64,000 nt of DNA. Source: Sepioteuthis lessoniana (lineage: Eukaryota > Mollusca > Cephalopoda > Myopsida > Loliginidae). Made by a program: the position numbers and the translations under genes. Positions 44,837-55,373 of this stretch are shown here, piece after piece; the stretch's first letter is position 1; each line of letters starts with the position of its first letter. The stretch is taken from positions 91,783,785-91,847,784 of the forward strand of contig OY757911.1 in NCBI GenBank assembly GCA_963585895.1, given 5' to 3'. The notes beneath the pieces were generated by a model. It saw only the letters and a program-made list of their open reading frames with translations, did no database searches and was not told the origin of the DNA.

Positions 44837-44924
44837 AGCACTTATAAGAAATGAAGCAAAAAAAAAAAAAACGGAATTTGAAAAATAGCTGCTTCTTTGA
44901 TAAATCAACTTGAGTTAGAAACAC

Positions 44925-44985
44925 GAAGAGAGAGAGAGAGAGAGAGTGAGAGAGAGAGAGTGTGTGTGTGTGTTTGTGTGTGTGT

Positions 44986-45083
<98 letters not shown>

Positions 45084-45085
45084 CG
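44925..45085. repeat. (GA)n/(GT)n/(GACA)n microsatellite cluster
   Basis: Alternating GA and GT blocks with a GACA stretch near 45000-45020. The 125-codon minus frame across it is a Ser/Leu/His repeat translation. Confidence 0.95.
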
Positions 45086-45359
45086 TAGATAGCAAGAGAG
45101 TAGAGAGAGGAGAGAAAAAAGGAGAAGGGAGATAATTCTGATAACAGATCCGATTAAGACGGCTATGATGGGTGACTATATTCCTATTTCTTCTCATGCA
45201 CATTGGGAATTCTGAACATTCAATTAATTGAATTTAAAGGCATGGCAACCAGAACAGAATTAATTCATGCCTCAACTGGAAATCATCTTCATTGTTCGTT
45301 CATTTTTGTCAAGTTGATTCTTTAGGTCTTCCTTTTTCATTGTCTTATAAGATAAAAAA
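45086..45359. other. unannotated spacer
   Basis: Nothing recognised. Confidence 0.4.
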
Positions 45360-45515
45360 ATATTTCTCATGGATCTGTTCGACCCGTTGATTGGATTCTA
45401 ACCGGCACTAACCGGAACTTCTAGTTCGGCATTAAAGGGACATTTCACAAACCTCAAATGTCGAGAACTGGACCTGTGGTATCAAATGCAGTTTAGTGTC
45501 ATACTCAGGACTCCT
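45360..45515 (-). repeat. repeat B fragment
   Basis: catggatctgttcgacccg, attggattctaaccggcac, gagaactggacctgtgg and gtgtcatactcaggactcc match the B body read in reverse. Tail and 5' end are missing. Confidence 0.5.
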
Positions 45516-45529
45516 AACTTTTGAGTATC

Positions 45530-45544
45530 ACATTATATATATAC

Positions 45545-45630
<86 letters not shown>

Positions 45631-45670
45631 TTTTGGTCCAATGAGAGAAAAAGTAAATACTTTAGAATGT

Positions 45671-45715
<45 letters not shown>

Positions 45716-45718
45716 TAG
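45530..45718. repeat. (TA)n, (GT)n and (CA)n microsatellites
   Basis: Long TA and GT tracts at 45533-45629 and CA/TA at 45671-45716. Frames across them are artefacts. Confidence 0.95.
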
Positions 45719-45922
45719 ATAAAATAACTCAAAATATAACCATTAAAAGTTAAACCCCTGCCAAATTTTGAGGGGAAAATAAATTTACTCTGTTATATAA
45801 GCTGCATACAGACTACTTTTCTTTGTGTCCAAGTGTCATTTTGTTAATGTTGTCCCATGAAGAGATATACTTAAATATCTGCAGAAATAAGAGGGATGTA
45901 CTCACTTTTATGATACATTCTA
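45719..45922. mobile_element. internally deleted relative of the 31.6-kb Tc1 element
   Basis: ataactcaaaatataacc and gttaaacccctgccaa match one subterminal region of that Tc1 element. gaggggaaaataaatttactc through actcacttttatgatac (to about 45920) matches its right terminus. The middle, including the transposase, is gone, as in a MITE-like deletion derivative. The outer left TIR is missing, where (TA)n now abuts. Confidence 0.8.
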
Positions 45923-46073
45923 TATATATATATATATATATAAAGAGAGACAGAAAAGAAAAGCATTGAAAATATTTTTCGTCAGTCCTTCATATGTTTG
46001 ATGATTGCGTTAAAAATCTAACGAAAGTTTTTTAATCTCAGGGATAAGATAAAAGCAAGAATTTTTTTTTGGT

Positions 46074-46110
<37 letters not shown>

Positions 46111-46154
46111 TAAATGCGTAAAGCCTGAAACTCAGGGTCATAGATACAACCATG

Positions 46155-46202
<48 letters not shown>

Positions 46203-46206
46203 GTGT

Positions 46207-46246
<40 letters not shown>

Positions 46247-46354
46247 TAAAGATAGGGTTATGTGTATGATTCTCAGAGATGTGAGTTAAAGATGACATTG
46301 CCTATAAAATGAAATAACTGCTAATAACTTGAAGAAAACTTTGAAAAAAATATA
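45923..46354. repeat. microsatellites in otherwise unannotated DNA
   Basis: (TA)n at 45923-45942, (CA)n at 46075-46100, (TA)n at 46157-46200 and (GT)n at 46203-46245. Confidence 0.9.
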
Positions 46355-46541
46355 ACGTACTTACATCTCAATCCGTTGGAGTGGAAGCATTTAAAAATAC
46401 AAATGTGTGTTTTTTGTGATATTTCGAGGATATCATTCGTCTTCATCTAATGTTCAATGAAGCGGTAAGATTTCCTCGAAATATCACGAGAAAATACAGT
46501 TTCATTTTTTAATACTTCCACTCCAACAGCCTTAGATGTAA

Positions 46542-46595
<54 letters not shown>
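46355..46595. repeat. palindromic module running into (TA)n
   Basis: Left arm (acttacatctcaatccgttg, gagtggaagcatttaaaaat, gatatttcgagga) and right arm (tcctcgaaatatcacgag, tacttccactccaacagcc, ttagatgtaagta) are inverted copies around about 46450, followed by (TA)n at 46542-46595. It has the PLE-like layout, but only a degenerate gatgaag...cgaaat motif on the minus strand. Confidence 0.55.
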
Positions 46596-46598
<3 letters not shown>

Positions 46599-46657
46599 TT
46601 ACACACACACACAAACGCACACAAGCATATATGTGTGTGTGTGTGTGTGTGTGTGTT

Positions 46658-46688
<31 letters not shown>

Positions 46689-46735
46689 GAGAGAGAGACA
46701 GAGAGAGAGAGAGTGTGTGTGTGTGTGTGTCAAGA
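46596..46735. repeat. (CA)n, (GT)n and (GA)n microsatellites
   Basis: CA near 46602-46620, GT at 46632-46656, GA at 46657-46713 and GT to 46730. Frames here are Cys/Val/Arg/Glu artefacts. Confidence 0.95.
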
Positions 46736-47639
46736 TATACTTACAACTTCCAGTTATTTATCTTTTTTCTTTCAGCTTTGTTTTTTTTTGTTTGTTTTTT
46801 TGCTTTTTGCTATTGCCTACAACTTATGCTTGTACACACACATCCTTATTTACACGCTGGTGTGTTTACACACTTATGTACCATAATTTACTCGACAACT
46901 TGGAGGACTCCAAAAGCCACAAGCATTATTCCTTTCTTTATTTTCTTATATATACTAATGTAGTCATTCTTTTTAGATGTTTTTTTTTTGCGACAAGGAT
47001 TTGTCCTTCATAAAGCTTATTATGTTCTATTCAAACCATTTTGTCCTTTGAGACGCTTACGTGCGTAAATATCAAATTTTATAAAGGATGATTCAAGAAA
47101 GAACTCGAGATGTACAAGACAGAAAATGAATAAAAGATAATAATTTTTTTTTATTGGCAGAATATTCTACTTTCGATGCTCAGCTGGATTTATGATATAA
47201 TTTCATGATTATTTTATTTCATTTTGTACTTTAACTATTCTCTCCGGTTAATTAAATAAGACTTTGTATTCCATTAGTGGAAATATGCTGCTGTTCCTAC
47301 GAATCTTATTTTATTACATCGATTGATTTCATTTTCTTTGAATGTGATGTATAAGGATTTGGTTGAATCACTAGACACACTTAACATCTGAAAACAACTT
47401 ACTTTTCAAATAAGTTCAGTATAGTTCCCGTAATGCAATGGATTAGATTATTTCTGAGTTGAATACGTCTGATAAACATAGAGAAGCGTATAGTATTAAT
47501 TGAGCTTTTTTTTTCTGGTTTATGAGCATAATTTTTCGTTTATTTTTTCTTTTTCTCGAGTATTTTAGAGATATAGTGTTCCGGGGAAGTGAAGAAAACA
47601 GTTAGATAGGTGCTTATTTAATAATCTCGAAACTTACTT

Positions 47640-47643
<4 letters not shown>
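46736..47643. other. unannotated stretch
   Basis: AT-rich; no element recognised. A 98-codon frame is hydrophobic because the DNA is T-rich. Confidence 0.45.
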
Positions 47644-47692
<49 letters not shown>

Positions 47693-47921
47693 CACACACA
47701 CACACACACACACACAGATGTAATTGGTTTCCTCACGGAGAAAAATATCTTGTTGTCTATATAAAAACATCTTATTGTCTATATAAAAATTCAAAATATA
47801 TTGTCTATATAAAACAAACCAATAAATAAGGATAATAAAGAAAAGAAAAAACGGAAATGGAACAAAATATTCAGTAAAAAACGCCTTTCTGTTGAAATTG
47901 AATTGTTTTTTTAAATTATGT

Positions 47922-48010
<89 letters not shown>

Positions 48011-48070
48011 CATGTAAATACACAATATAAATATGTGTGTTCGTGTGTGTGTGTGTGTGTGCTCAGGTTT
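47644..48070. repeat. (CA)n and (TA)n microsatellites
   Basis: (CA)n at 47644-47717, (CA)n-(TA)n at 47922-48005 and (GT)n near 48033-48061, with a short tandem ttgtctatataaaa motif at 47751-47815. The 176-codon minus frame is a translation of these tracts. Confidence 0.95.
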
Positions 48071-48316
48071 GTATGCGCCCAGAAATACTTTACGCCTACA
48101 AGTTATTTTCCCTTTCTCTTTCGCCATTTTTTTTTCAATTTCCTTCAACTTATAAATAGATTTTTCTCATTCGTAGAAAAATGTCTGACACTTTAAATTT
48201 AATGTACACAGCTAAACAGATTGTTTTGGTTCGGTTTGGTTTGATTTGTTATAATGCCATATTTATCATTTTAGGTTAAATAATGTCAAATCATGTTTAC
48301 ACATATATATCAAATA

Positions 48317-49189
48317 TACGTGGTCAATTCAATAAGTTTCCAGACATTTTTTGTATAGTCATTTAAAATTGTCGTTGACTCTTGAAAATTCACTATGTTA
48401 TTGCTAAACATCTTATGACATGACTGACCATTTTCTATGATTTCAGGTTCAAATGAACAGCTACAGCAGCAATTGGAATACACCTGATTGTCACAGCTGG
48501 TGAATTTCAAAAATGCAATATGGACGTGAGGACACTTTAGAAGAACGATATGCAATAAAATTCTGTTTTAAACTTGGAAAACATGCGACAGAAACGTATG
48601 GAATGCTTCCCACTGCTTTTGGAGCATCTGGCATGAATCGAACATCAGTTTTTTGAGTTGAATAAGAGATTCAAGGAAGCCAGGGTGTCTATGAGGGATG
48701 ATGAGAGGAGTGGGAGGAGTAAGGAAGTCAATACACCACAGTTGATTGGCCAAAGGGTTAGGGTTAGGGTTACTATGTTGAGGTTTTAAGGGAGTTCAGG
48801 AAGAGATTCCGTCGGAAGAGGCCAGCACTCTTCAAATCGGGTCAGTGGCATTTCCACCAGGACAATGCACCAGTCCACAACTCCATCCTTGTCACAGACT
48901 ATTTGACCAAGATGGGCATCAAGACAGTTGCGCAGCTTCCCTATAGTCCAGACCTAAGCTCAGAGGCTGTCGTTATGAGACAATTGAGGAGATGAAAGAG
49001 GCTGTGAGGAAGGTCATTGACACGCTAACACGAGAGGACTTCCATGGGGCCTTCCAGAAGTTATTGAAAAGGTACAAGGGCATTGCAGCCAGACGAGATT
49101 ACTTCGAAGGGTACAAGAGTTTCATGTGTGAACTATCAATAAAAGTGCCCCTACGAAAAAGTCAGGAAACTTATTTAATGATCCTCGTA
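48317..49189 (+). pseudogene. decayed mariner-type transposon
   Basis: Terminal inverted repeats tacgtggtcaattcaataag (48317) and the complement of cttatttaatgatcctcgta (to 49189). At ~873 bp it is shorter than the usual ~1.3 kb. Coding traces in order: ERYAIKFCFKLGKHATETYG (helix-turn-helix region), RDDERSGRSKE, then after a deletion YYVEVLREFRKRFRRKRPAL, WHFHQDNAPVHNS (second catalytic Asp) and PYSPDLS. After another deletion come RGCRYETIEEMKEAVRK and ARRDYFEGYKSFMCE. The segment with the first Asp and the APxDF segment with the third Asp are both lost. Confidence 0.88.
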
Positions 49190-49589
49190 TTTATGATTTT
49201 AAACACATTTTGTAGATAACATTCTTAAACGATTTTGAGTTCATTTCGCACACAATTAAATGTTTGCTATATAACTGTTGTATCGTAGTAAGGAAAAGAT
49301 ACACAGTGAAATAAAGTTAATTGTTTATTAACTCAAGTGGTAGAGTCCGACTAATATCATGAGTTTCCTGCTGTAGGTTTTACGTTCGAAGTTGGTCTTA
49401 CTACTGACCGACGTCCTTTAGAGCTATCTCTGCTTCTCTTTCTGCTTCTGTCCCCGCTTTCTGTCTTTTGCGCTTGAGAAACATGGCGTCTTTTATACTT
49501 CTGCGATACCGGAAATCACGTAGTACGAGCCACTATACAACAATAACACTTCCAATTCAATACCATTCATTTGTTTGCAGACAGAGTTT
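49190..49589. other. unannotated stretch
   Basis: No feature recognised. Confidence 0.4.
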
Positions 49590-49815
49590 GTTCCAATTGA
49601 CCCATAGATAGGACCCTTTCAGGGTCAGATTGGACTTGGGAGCAATGGCAATGAAGGCATACACCACATTCTGCAATTCTCCAAGGCTGGAACGTCGCCA
49701 TCAGATGGTTTGATGTGGATGGTTTGATGTGTTATCAGGACACTCGTTGGGGGATCTTACCCCTGTGTAGAGATACAATCGGTGTGTTTCTACCGCCTCC
49801 AGCCAACCGGGCTAA
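49590..49815 (-). repeat. repeat A body fragment
   Basis: tgacccatagataggaccct, ttggacttgggagcaatgg, gatcttacccctgtgtagag and cagccaaccgggct. Array and tail are absent. Confidence 0.65.
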
Positions 49816-50591
49816 GATAAAAGAAAATAAATAAATAAAAGATAAAACGAATAGGATTATATTTGAAATTATGATGCATTATATTGTAAATCTTTTTTTT
49901 TCTTGTCCTAGTCTTGGTCTTCCTCAATTCTTTAGAAAGCCCTGTTAGTGGGACTTAGAATACACTGACAGTAAGAACCCCCCACCAAATACTGTCTTGG
50001 GTACAATCTGATTGTGAAGTCCAGTTCTGGAATTCTGGGATATGTGGATTTATCCTTCACTGTTATGATTTCCATTCTGACCCAGATCGTTAGTACCTTC
50101 GTTGTTCGTGTACACGAGTTTTCTGCCTTTTGGTTTGATTTTGTTTGAGATGATATTGATGATAATCAAAGCATTGCATCTACATAGGGGATAGCGTCAT
50201 CTCAAAGAAAATCAAGTCAAATACCAAGGATAGAGAATCCAGTCTACATTACTTTTTCTCTTATTTGTTGGGGGGAGAGATAGATTTAAGACTTTAACAG
50301 GGACATCAGTTGAAACGGAAAGGGTAAACAGAATTTGAACTTTTATAAAAAGGGTAACTACATCAGTCGTACATCAGCAGACGACAATAATAGCAACAAA
50401 ACATTGAGCTTTTTGAAAAAGAAACTTAATATTAAAAATAGGTGTAAAAAGGTTTATTGGGAAATATTTTTCAAAATATTGTCTCAAAATCCGATTTGGT
50501 TTGAAAATATACTTACAGTAGAGAATGAAATAAACTTTTACCTTAAAAGTACACCTATTTTTAGAGAATAATATATTCATTGGTTCTTAGA
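49816..50591 (+). repeat. repeat B body fragment and unannotated DNA
   Basis: 49940-50110 matches the B body (gtgggacttagaatacactg, gtccagttctggaattctgg, ccattctgacccagatcg). 50111-50591 has no recognised feature; two opposed frames of 68-78 codons lack domains. Confidence 0.5.
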
Positions 50592-50872
50592 GATGCTCGT
50601 AGTGTAATAGTTATCGTTATAGCAAATAGAGGCGGCGGCACGTGTTCAAATCCTAGACGAACGAGATTGCATTTCGCACACCACTAATACATTTGGGAAA
50701 GATACGAATCCAATTTTTCTCTCTCAAGCCATGGGTAAATAGTAGGGCAGACTGAGGTCTTGAGCATTGGTTAGGCATCCATTCTAGATGAAGGAAAACT
50801 CTGAATGGAAATCTGTTAAACTCCGACTAAAACTGAGCTTGTGTCATATCCTACACACGCGGAGGGGTTCTT
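50592..50872 (+). repeat. SINE-C, near full-length
   Basis: A-box-like gctcgtagtgtaatagttat, B-box-like gtgttcaaatcctagac, then gattgcatttcgcacacc, gaaggaaaactctgaatgg, and the 3' end gagcttgtgtcatatcctac followed by gcggaggggttc. One of the most complete copies. Confidence 0.8.
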
Positions 50873-51054
50873 AAGTATTTGTTTAAATTTTCTCGTAAAG
50901 TTTCAATGTTGTGAGGTTTGATAGGAATAAAGCCCAATGATATCCCTTCTAATTCTAAGATGCTCAAGCTGGAATTATAAAAATTTTGGTATCTTTGGTT
51001 TAGAAAAAAATAAAGATTTTAATTGAAAAATATTATTCCTGTATATATTTGTGA

Positions 51055-51180
51055 GTAATAATTATAATAATGATAATATAAGCGAATGCAGCGACTTGAA
51101 TAGACTACAGACTAAGTAAGACTGGGTAGGAAAGGGGATCCAATGGAAATTGACCAAGAGATTGAAATATGACTTGCCCA
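51055..51180 (+). pseudogene. R4-like fragment, left part of an interrupted copy
   Basis: Degenerate AAT repeats at 51055-51079 lead into ISECSDLNRL-like coding (ataagcgaatgcagcgac), the end of the CCHC knuckle, then the segment before the RLE. Repeat A interrupts it. Confidence 0.7.
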
Positions 51181-51540
51181 GTAAACTGGGGCTGAAGAAT
51201 ACACTAACTGCTTCTCTGGAGAGGGGTAAGACTCCCCAACAAGTGTCCTGGATATGACACAAAACGATCTGATGGTGAGATTCGAGTAGTATTGAAGCTT
51301 TGGGGGAATGTAGAGTACTCCTTCATTACCATCTCTCCCAGGTCCACCCTGGCAGAGTGGTAGCACCCGATAGGGCCTTATCTATGAGTCAAATAAAACA
51401 AAACTGTGTACTTATGCTAAACTGAATTGCTTGAAATTGGACTGTCTTGACATTTAAACTGCGTAGTTATGCTAAACTGAATTGTTTGAAATAGAACTGT
51501 TTTGACATTTAACTGAGTCTAAACAAAAACTATACTTATA
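51181..51540 (+). mobile_element. repeat A inserted in an R4-like copy
   Basis: Begins gcccagtaaactggggctg and runs through the A body (ggtaagactccccaacaagt, aggtccaccctggcagagtg) and about three array units. It ends without the usual tail where R4-like sequence resumes. The insertion, or a later deletion, also removed about 12 codons of the host element. Confidence 0.7.
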
Positions 51541-51905
51541 CTAACTGAATGAGACGCATAAAAATCTCTCGGATTTCGTGATACAAACGAATCGTTTAAT
51601 TTCGTTCAGAAGACCAGATCTAGTGTTAAGTAAGAAGAAACAATTTAAAAAGTACTGGTTGGTATTACTGTCACCTTCAGGTGATAGTAATACCAATTGT
51701 AATTGGTAGATTAGAAGTCCTCAAAGATTTAGAATAAAAACTGTACAAGTTGGAAATCAGGAGAATCGAGACCTTTTAGACCACAACATTTTTATGATCG
51801 GCCAAAATACTCCGAAGAGTCCTGGAGACCTGAGGAGACTTGCTGTCACTAAGAATCCCGTGAAATATCACCAGTGTTACGTGGCGTGAAAAACTCGATA
51901 AGAGA
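51541..51905 (+). pseudogene. R4-like fragment, right part of the interrupted copy
   Basis: tgagacgcataaaaatctct (HK-LWDF-like), then agaagaccagatctagtg (RRPDL, the RLE motif). The 3' region follows: tagtaataccaattgtaatt, gtcctggagacctgagga. Frame is lost repeatedly. Confidence 0.7.
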
Positions 51906-52009
51906 AAAAGAATTAAGAAATAACTGACAAAGTGTTTAACTTCATCTCGAAAACTATTGAAAACCGGATAATGGAATTGACAGCTGGAGGACAAACCCTA
52001 GCAGAGGTA
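51906..52009. other. unannotated spacer
   Basis: Short sequence between two R4-like fragments; part of the 72-codon minus frame, unsupported. Confidence 0.35.
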
Positions 52010-52200
52010 TAAGTCTAGAGAAACATCTTTCAGGAAGGTTCACTCTCACGACTTCTATTTGTTAGAGAAAGGATGCCACTAAATCATATATATAAGAAAT
52101 GTGCAAGAGGCTACAAATTTACAAAGTTACAGGAAGAAATAAACCAATTATAGCAACAGCTTCTACAAACAATGAAAAGGAAATTAAATGGTGACGATAA
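52010..52200 (+). pseudogene. R4-like reverse transcriptase fragment
   Basis: Translation with frameshifts gives REN-MPLNHIYKKCARGYKFTK and QEEINQ, then STNNEKEIK. This resembles the segment around the reverse transcriptase active site of the same LINE group (recognised from memory), but the expected MDD box between the last two pieces is missing. Confidence 0.45.
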
Positions 52201-52514
52201 GTTTAAAAACAAAGCAGATTTACTGGGAAGTATTTTCAGTCATTGTCACGTAAGACTAGAAGGTGCTAAAATGAAGTTTTGATTGGAATAAAAACGATAA
52301 TATGTAAAGGAAATTATGGGAAGTTAAGACATCTTCATGTATAAGAAAACAAGCTGTATTTCTTTCCAGTTCACATCAACGAGAAAAAAAAATCGGAAAA
52401 AGAAAAGGAAATTGTATTTCTCCCAACTGAACTTTGTAAATAAACGTGCTGTGATTTGCTAGATTCATTTGGTGCAAATTCAGTTGTGTAGCTATATTTA
52501 CGTCTACCCACGGT
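52201..52514. other. unannotated stretch
   Basis: A-rich; may include further R4-like residue, not resolved. Confidence 0.35.
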
Positions 52515-52770
52515 ACTACGATGTGACATTGGCCGGTCGGAGAGGCTTAGAATGCGGTAACTATCTTCTGCAGAGAGTAAGAGCCTTTAAAATCAGTGCC
52601 TGGGTTGGAGACTTAAGTATATCTGTTGGTGAGGCTCCAGTTCTGGAGGTCTGGAGTGTGTACTTTACTTAGTCGTTGACATTACTCACAGATCTTCGCT
52701 GAATCGGAGCGGTAGTATCTGTTTGGAGATCTTTGTTTAAAATGTTTTCTATGAGATAGAAATGATTAAA
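52515..52770 (+). repeat. repeat B body fragment
   Basis: cggagaggcttagaatgcgg, gtgaggctccagttctggag, cattactcacagatcttcgc. The array and tail are missing. Confidence 0.6.
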
Positions 52771-52777
52771 ACAATAT

Positions 52778-53022
52778 AATGGGGGAGTTATCGTGGCGTA
52801 ATGTCTAATGTGCTGGATTGTGATATAATAGTAAACGATTTCGAAATCGAATCGTACGTTTGCATTTCTTTGGACTAATTCCTTTTGGAAAAATATGAAC
52901 CTCATTATATCCCAGTTATGGCTTAAATAGCACAACTACTGTCCTTCAACTCGGATAGCTTTGGCATTAAATAACCCACCAAGGTTGATATGTCATTAAA
53001 CAAAGAAACTAAACCCAAATTT
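52778..53022 (+). repeat. SINE-D, near full-length
   Basis: Head gttatcgtggcgtaatgtct with a diverged B box (cgaaatcgaatcg), body (aaaatatgaacctcattata) and tail (gctttggcattaaataaccc, attaaacaaagaaac). Confidence 0.75.
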
Positions 53023-53039
53023 AAACCATGTAAAAGAGT

Positions 53040-53340
53040 AAAAATTGTTTGGTTTTAATGACATGTCAACCTGTCTAGGATTATTTTATACCAAGAGGTT
53101 AGGGAATCACGTTCATTATACATTCATATTTATATTTTTGTGTAGTTGTTTCTAAAGAAATTTCTTATGCATCTAATACGAATAATCTATTTGATCCATG
53201 AATTGGACACTGAAAGGTTCTAAGAGAGTGGACCTGGGAGTAATGGCAATAAAGGGGTACTTTACTCCCTCTCAAGCTAACCAGTTTCGAATCATGCCCG
53301 AAACAGAAATTTATTTAAATGAGATGGGAATATTCGAAAA
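53040..53340 (-). repeat. repeat B copy without array expansion
   Basis: Tail-like ggttttaatgacatgtcaac and tctaggattattttatacc at the left, then body gagtggacctgggagtaatg and ggggtactttactccctc, truncated near 53340. It shows the compact form of the module that is expanded at 10484. Confidence 0.6.
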
Positions 53341-53360
53341 CAAATAACTGTGTACAAACA

Positions 53361-53785
53361 AATTATAATTATTATTTACTTCATAGAGAGATTTTCCCAC
53401 CAGCGACAGATGATTTTTTTATCAATGGAGTTTGAGAGACAGAAATTCTTCTCAAGTCTCCAGAACTCTTCTCAGTATTCTGGCCGATAATAATAATGCT
53501 GTAGTTTGGAGGGTCTTTACTAGTCTTCTTATTTCCAAGTCTTGTCCTTTTACCAACCAACTTGGGATTGTTCCAAGTGCATCATAAACAATTGGTATCA
53601 CCGTCACTTTCATATTCCCTAGTTTTTCAGTTCACTAGCAAGGTCAAGGTACTTATCTCTCTTTTTTGCTTTCTTTCAGTTTTACCCTGTGATTAACCAG
53701 AACGGCAACATCCACGATTCGGTAGGTTCTCTTTTTTGTTGACTAACATTAGGTAGGGTTCTCTGGCCGAGATTTGGTGATCCGT
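53361..53785 (-). pseudogene. R4-like 3' fragment bounded by AAT repeats
   Basis: Minus strand: ttggccgaga-type RLE start (caccaaatctcggcc), then tccaagttggttggtaaaag and gagaagagttctggagactt. It ends in AAT-like repeats at 53361-53377 and is preceded on its 5' side by (AAT)n at 53785-53814. AAT on both sides is what insertion into an AAT microsatellite predicts. Confidence 0.75.
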
Positions 53786-53815
53786 TATTATTATTACTAT
53801 TATTATTATTATTTA

Positions 53816-54330
53816 GGTTTTGACAGTTTTAACAGGTGGCCTTTCATTGAAAGCAAATTTCCTCAGGTCTCCAGGAATCTTGTAATTATTCCAGCTGATC
53901 TTAACAGTGTTGTCTTCTGGATGATTTCGAATCTTCCTTTGATTTCCGTTTCCAAAGTTTCTCTTCTAGGCATTTGGTAACCATTCCAAAGGCACCGACT
54001 ACAATTACTATCACTGTCACTTTCATGTTCCACTTCTCTTTCAGTTCTTTGACCGGATCCAAGTACTTATTTATCCTTTCCCTTTCTTTTCTTTTCATTA
54101 TAGGGTCCGCAAGAACAACAAAATCCATTGATGACAAGTTCTTTTCTTTCTTGTTGATGAACTCAAGATCTGGTCTTCCTGCCTGGATTGGGTGATCCAT
54201 TTGCATCGCAAAGTCACTGAGAAGCGTTTTTTTTATCCCTTTATGCGATTTTCTTACACTAGTTACCACTGGCAGTTTCGCACATGAAGGGAAACATAAC
54301 TGTGGATAAATTATTAGTATTAAGAACAAT
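53816..54330 (-). pseudogene. R4-like endonuclease-region fragment
   Basis: The minus frame 53901-54329 (142 codons) includes LLSDFAMQMDHPIQAGRPDL, then SSMDFVVLADPIMKRKER and VKELKEKWNMKVTVIVIVVG. RPDL and the following acidic DF pair fit the restriction-like endonuclease of the R2/R4/NeSL group. The 3' end (actgtcaaaacctaaa) runs into (AAT)n at 53785-53814. It forms a head-to-tail pair with the 53361-53785 copy. Confidence 0.8.
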
Positions 54331-54574
54331 TATTTTTGCAAATTATAATCATTAGTTATTTTAAACAATCAAATTGCTTAAAAAGAATTGACTTGAGCAT
54401 TGAATAATTCAAAGGTTAATATATTGTACCCCCCACCCCACAAAAAACCCCAAACAGCCAACCCACAAGGATATGACACAAAATCAGATTAATGCAAGAA
54501 GGGACATCCTTTTTTCAGGAAGCGAACCTCCAGGTTGGCTGTTGCCAAAGTCCTGTCAGCATATCTCTTCAGTC
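54331..54574. other. unannotated spacer
   Basis: C-rich run near 54427-54450; otherwise nothing. Confidence 0.4.
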
Positions 54575-55150
54575 GTCAGTTGGTTGGTTGGATTTCATGG
54601 CATATCAACCATTGCAGGGTATTTAATGCCAAATCCTGTTTATACATATATATTAAATAAATATATGATTAGTAAACACATTTTTTTGAGGTTGCACAGA
54701 GTTAAATGGTTTAATTCAGACGCCCAGTTCGAGAGTTTTAAATATTGCAGTTTTATACTTCTACTTATATTAACCTTACTGATTCGTTTGCACACAGATA
54801 ATAGTTACAATTACTGTAATATATCACTTACAATTTAATTAAAAATCAGGCATTTGCTTACACATAGTTAAATGTCAAACAGTTCTATTTCTAACTATTC
54901 AGTTAAGCATAAATCATTTGCTTGTGCACAGTTTAAATGCAAAACAGATCTATTGATGGGACCCTATCCATCGCTACCACCCTGGATGGGAACAATGGCA
55001 ATGAAGGAGTACTCCAGAATTCCCCAACGTTCATCGATTGGAGCCTCACTATTAGATGGTTTTGCATCATATCCAGGACACTGATCGTAGGGATTCTAAC
55101 TCCTTAGCAGAATTGAAGTCGGTGTATTATATAGCCCCAGTCAATTAGGT
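54575..55150 (-). repeat. repeat A copy
   Basis: cagttggttggttggatttc, tcaaccattgcagggtattt, a reduced and diverged array, then the body (tgggaacaatggcaatgaag, atcatatccaggacactg) ending gccccagtcaattagg. Confidence 0.7.
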
Positions 55151-55373
55151 TTTTAGGAGTCGGGCAATAAACCTAGTCCTTATGTATATTATATATTGGT
55201 AGCAGTTGCTGCTTAGATGCTCTTCCCTCGGGGATTATACACTTTTATAAAAAAACCTAAAAATTTAAAAGTAAAATAAAAACACATATGGACACCGATA
55301 TGTGGAGCATTCCGTGACAATTGAACTCACTGACAATGGCTTGTTATCCTTGATACCACACCATTACATCATG
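55151..55373. other. unannotated spacer
   Basis: Resembles no family clearly; part may be a decayed SINE head near 55310-55373 (gaactcactgacaatggct, ccattacatca). Confidence 0.35.

Noticed and set aside
44826-45203. 125-codon Ser/Leu/His frame
   Set aside because: Encoded by (GA)n and (GT)n microsatellites.
47618-48148. 176-codon minus-strand frame, the second longest in the window
   Set aside because: Largely CVCVCV and YIYIYI from CA and TA microsatellites; no domain.
48755-48775. Telomere-like (GTTAGG)n run
   Set aside because: Only about three units, falling in the decayed mariner transposase next to its YYVEVL segment; not an interstitial telomere.
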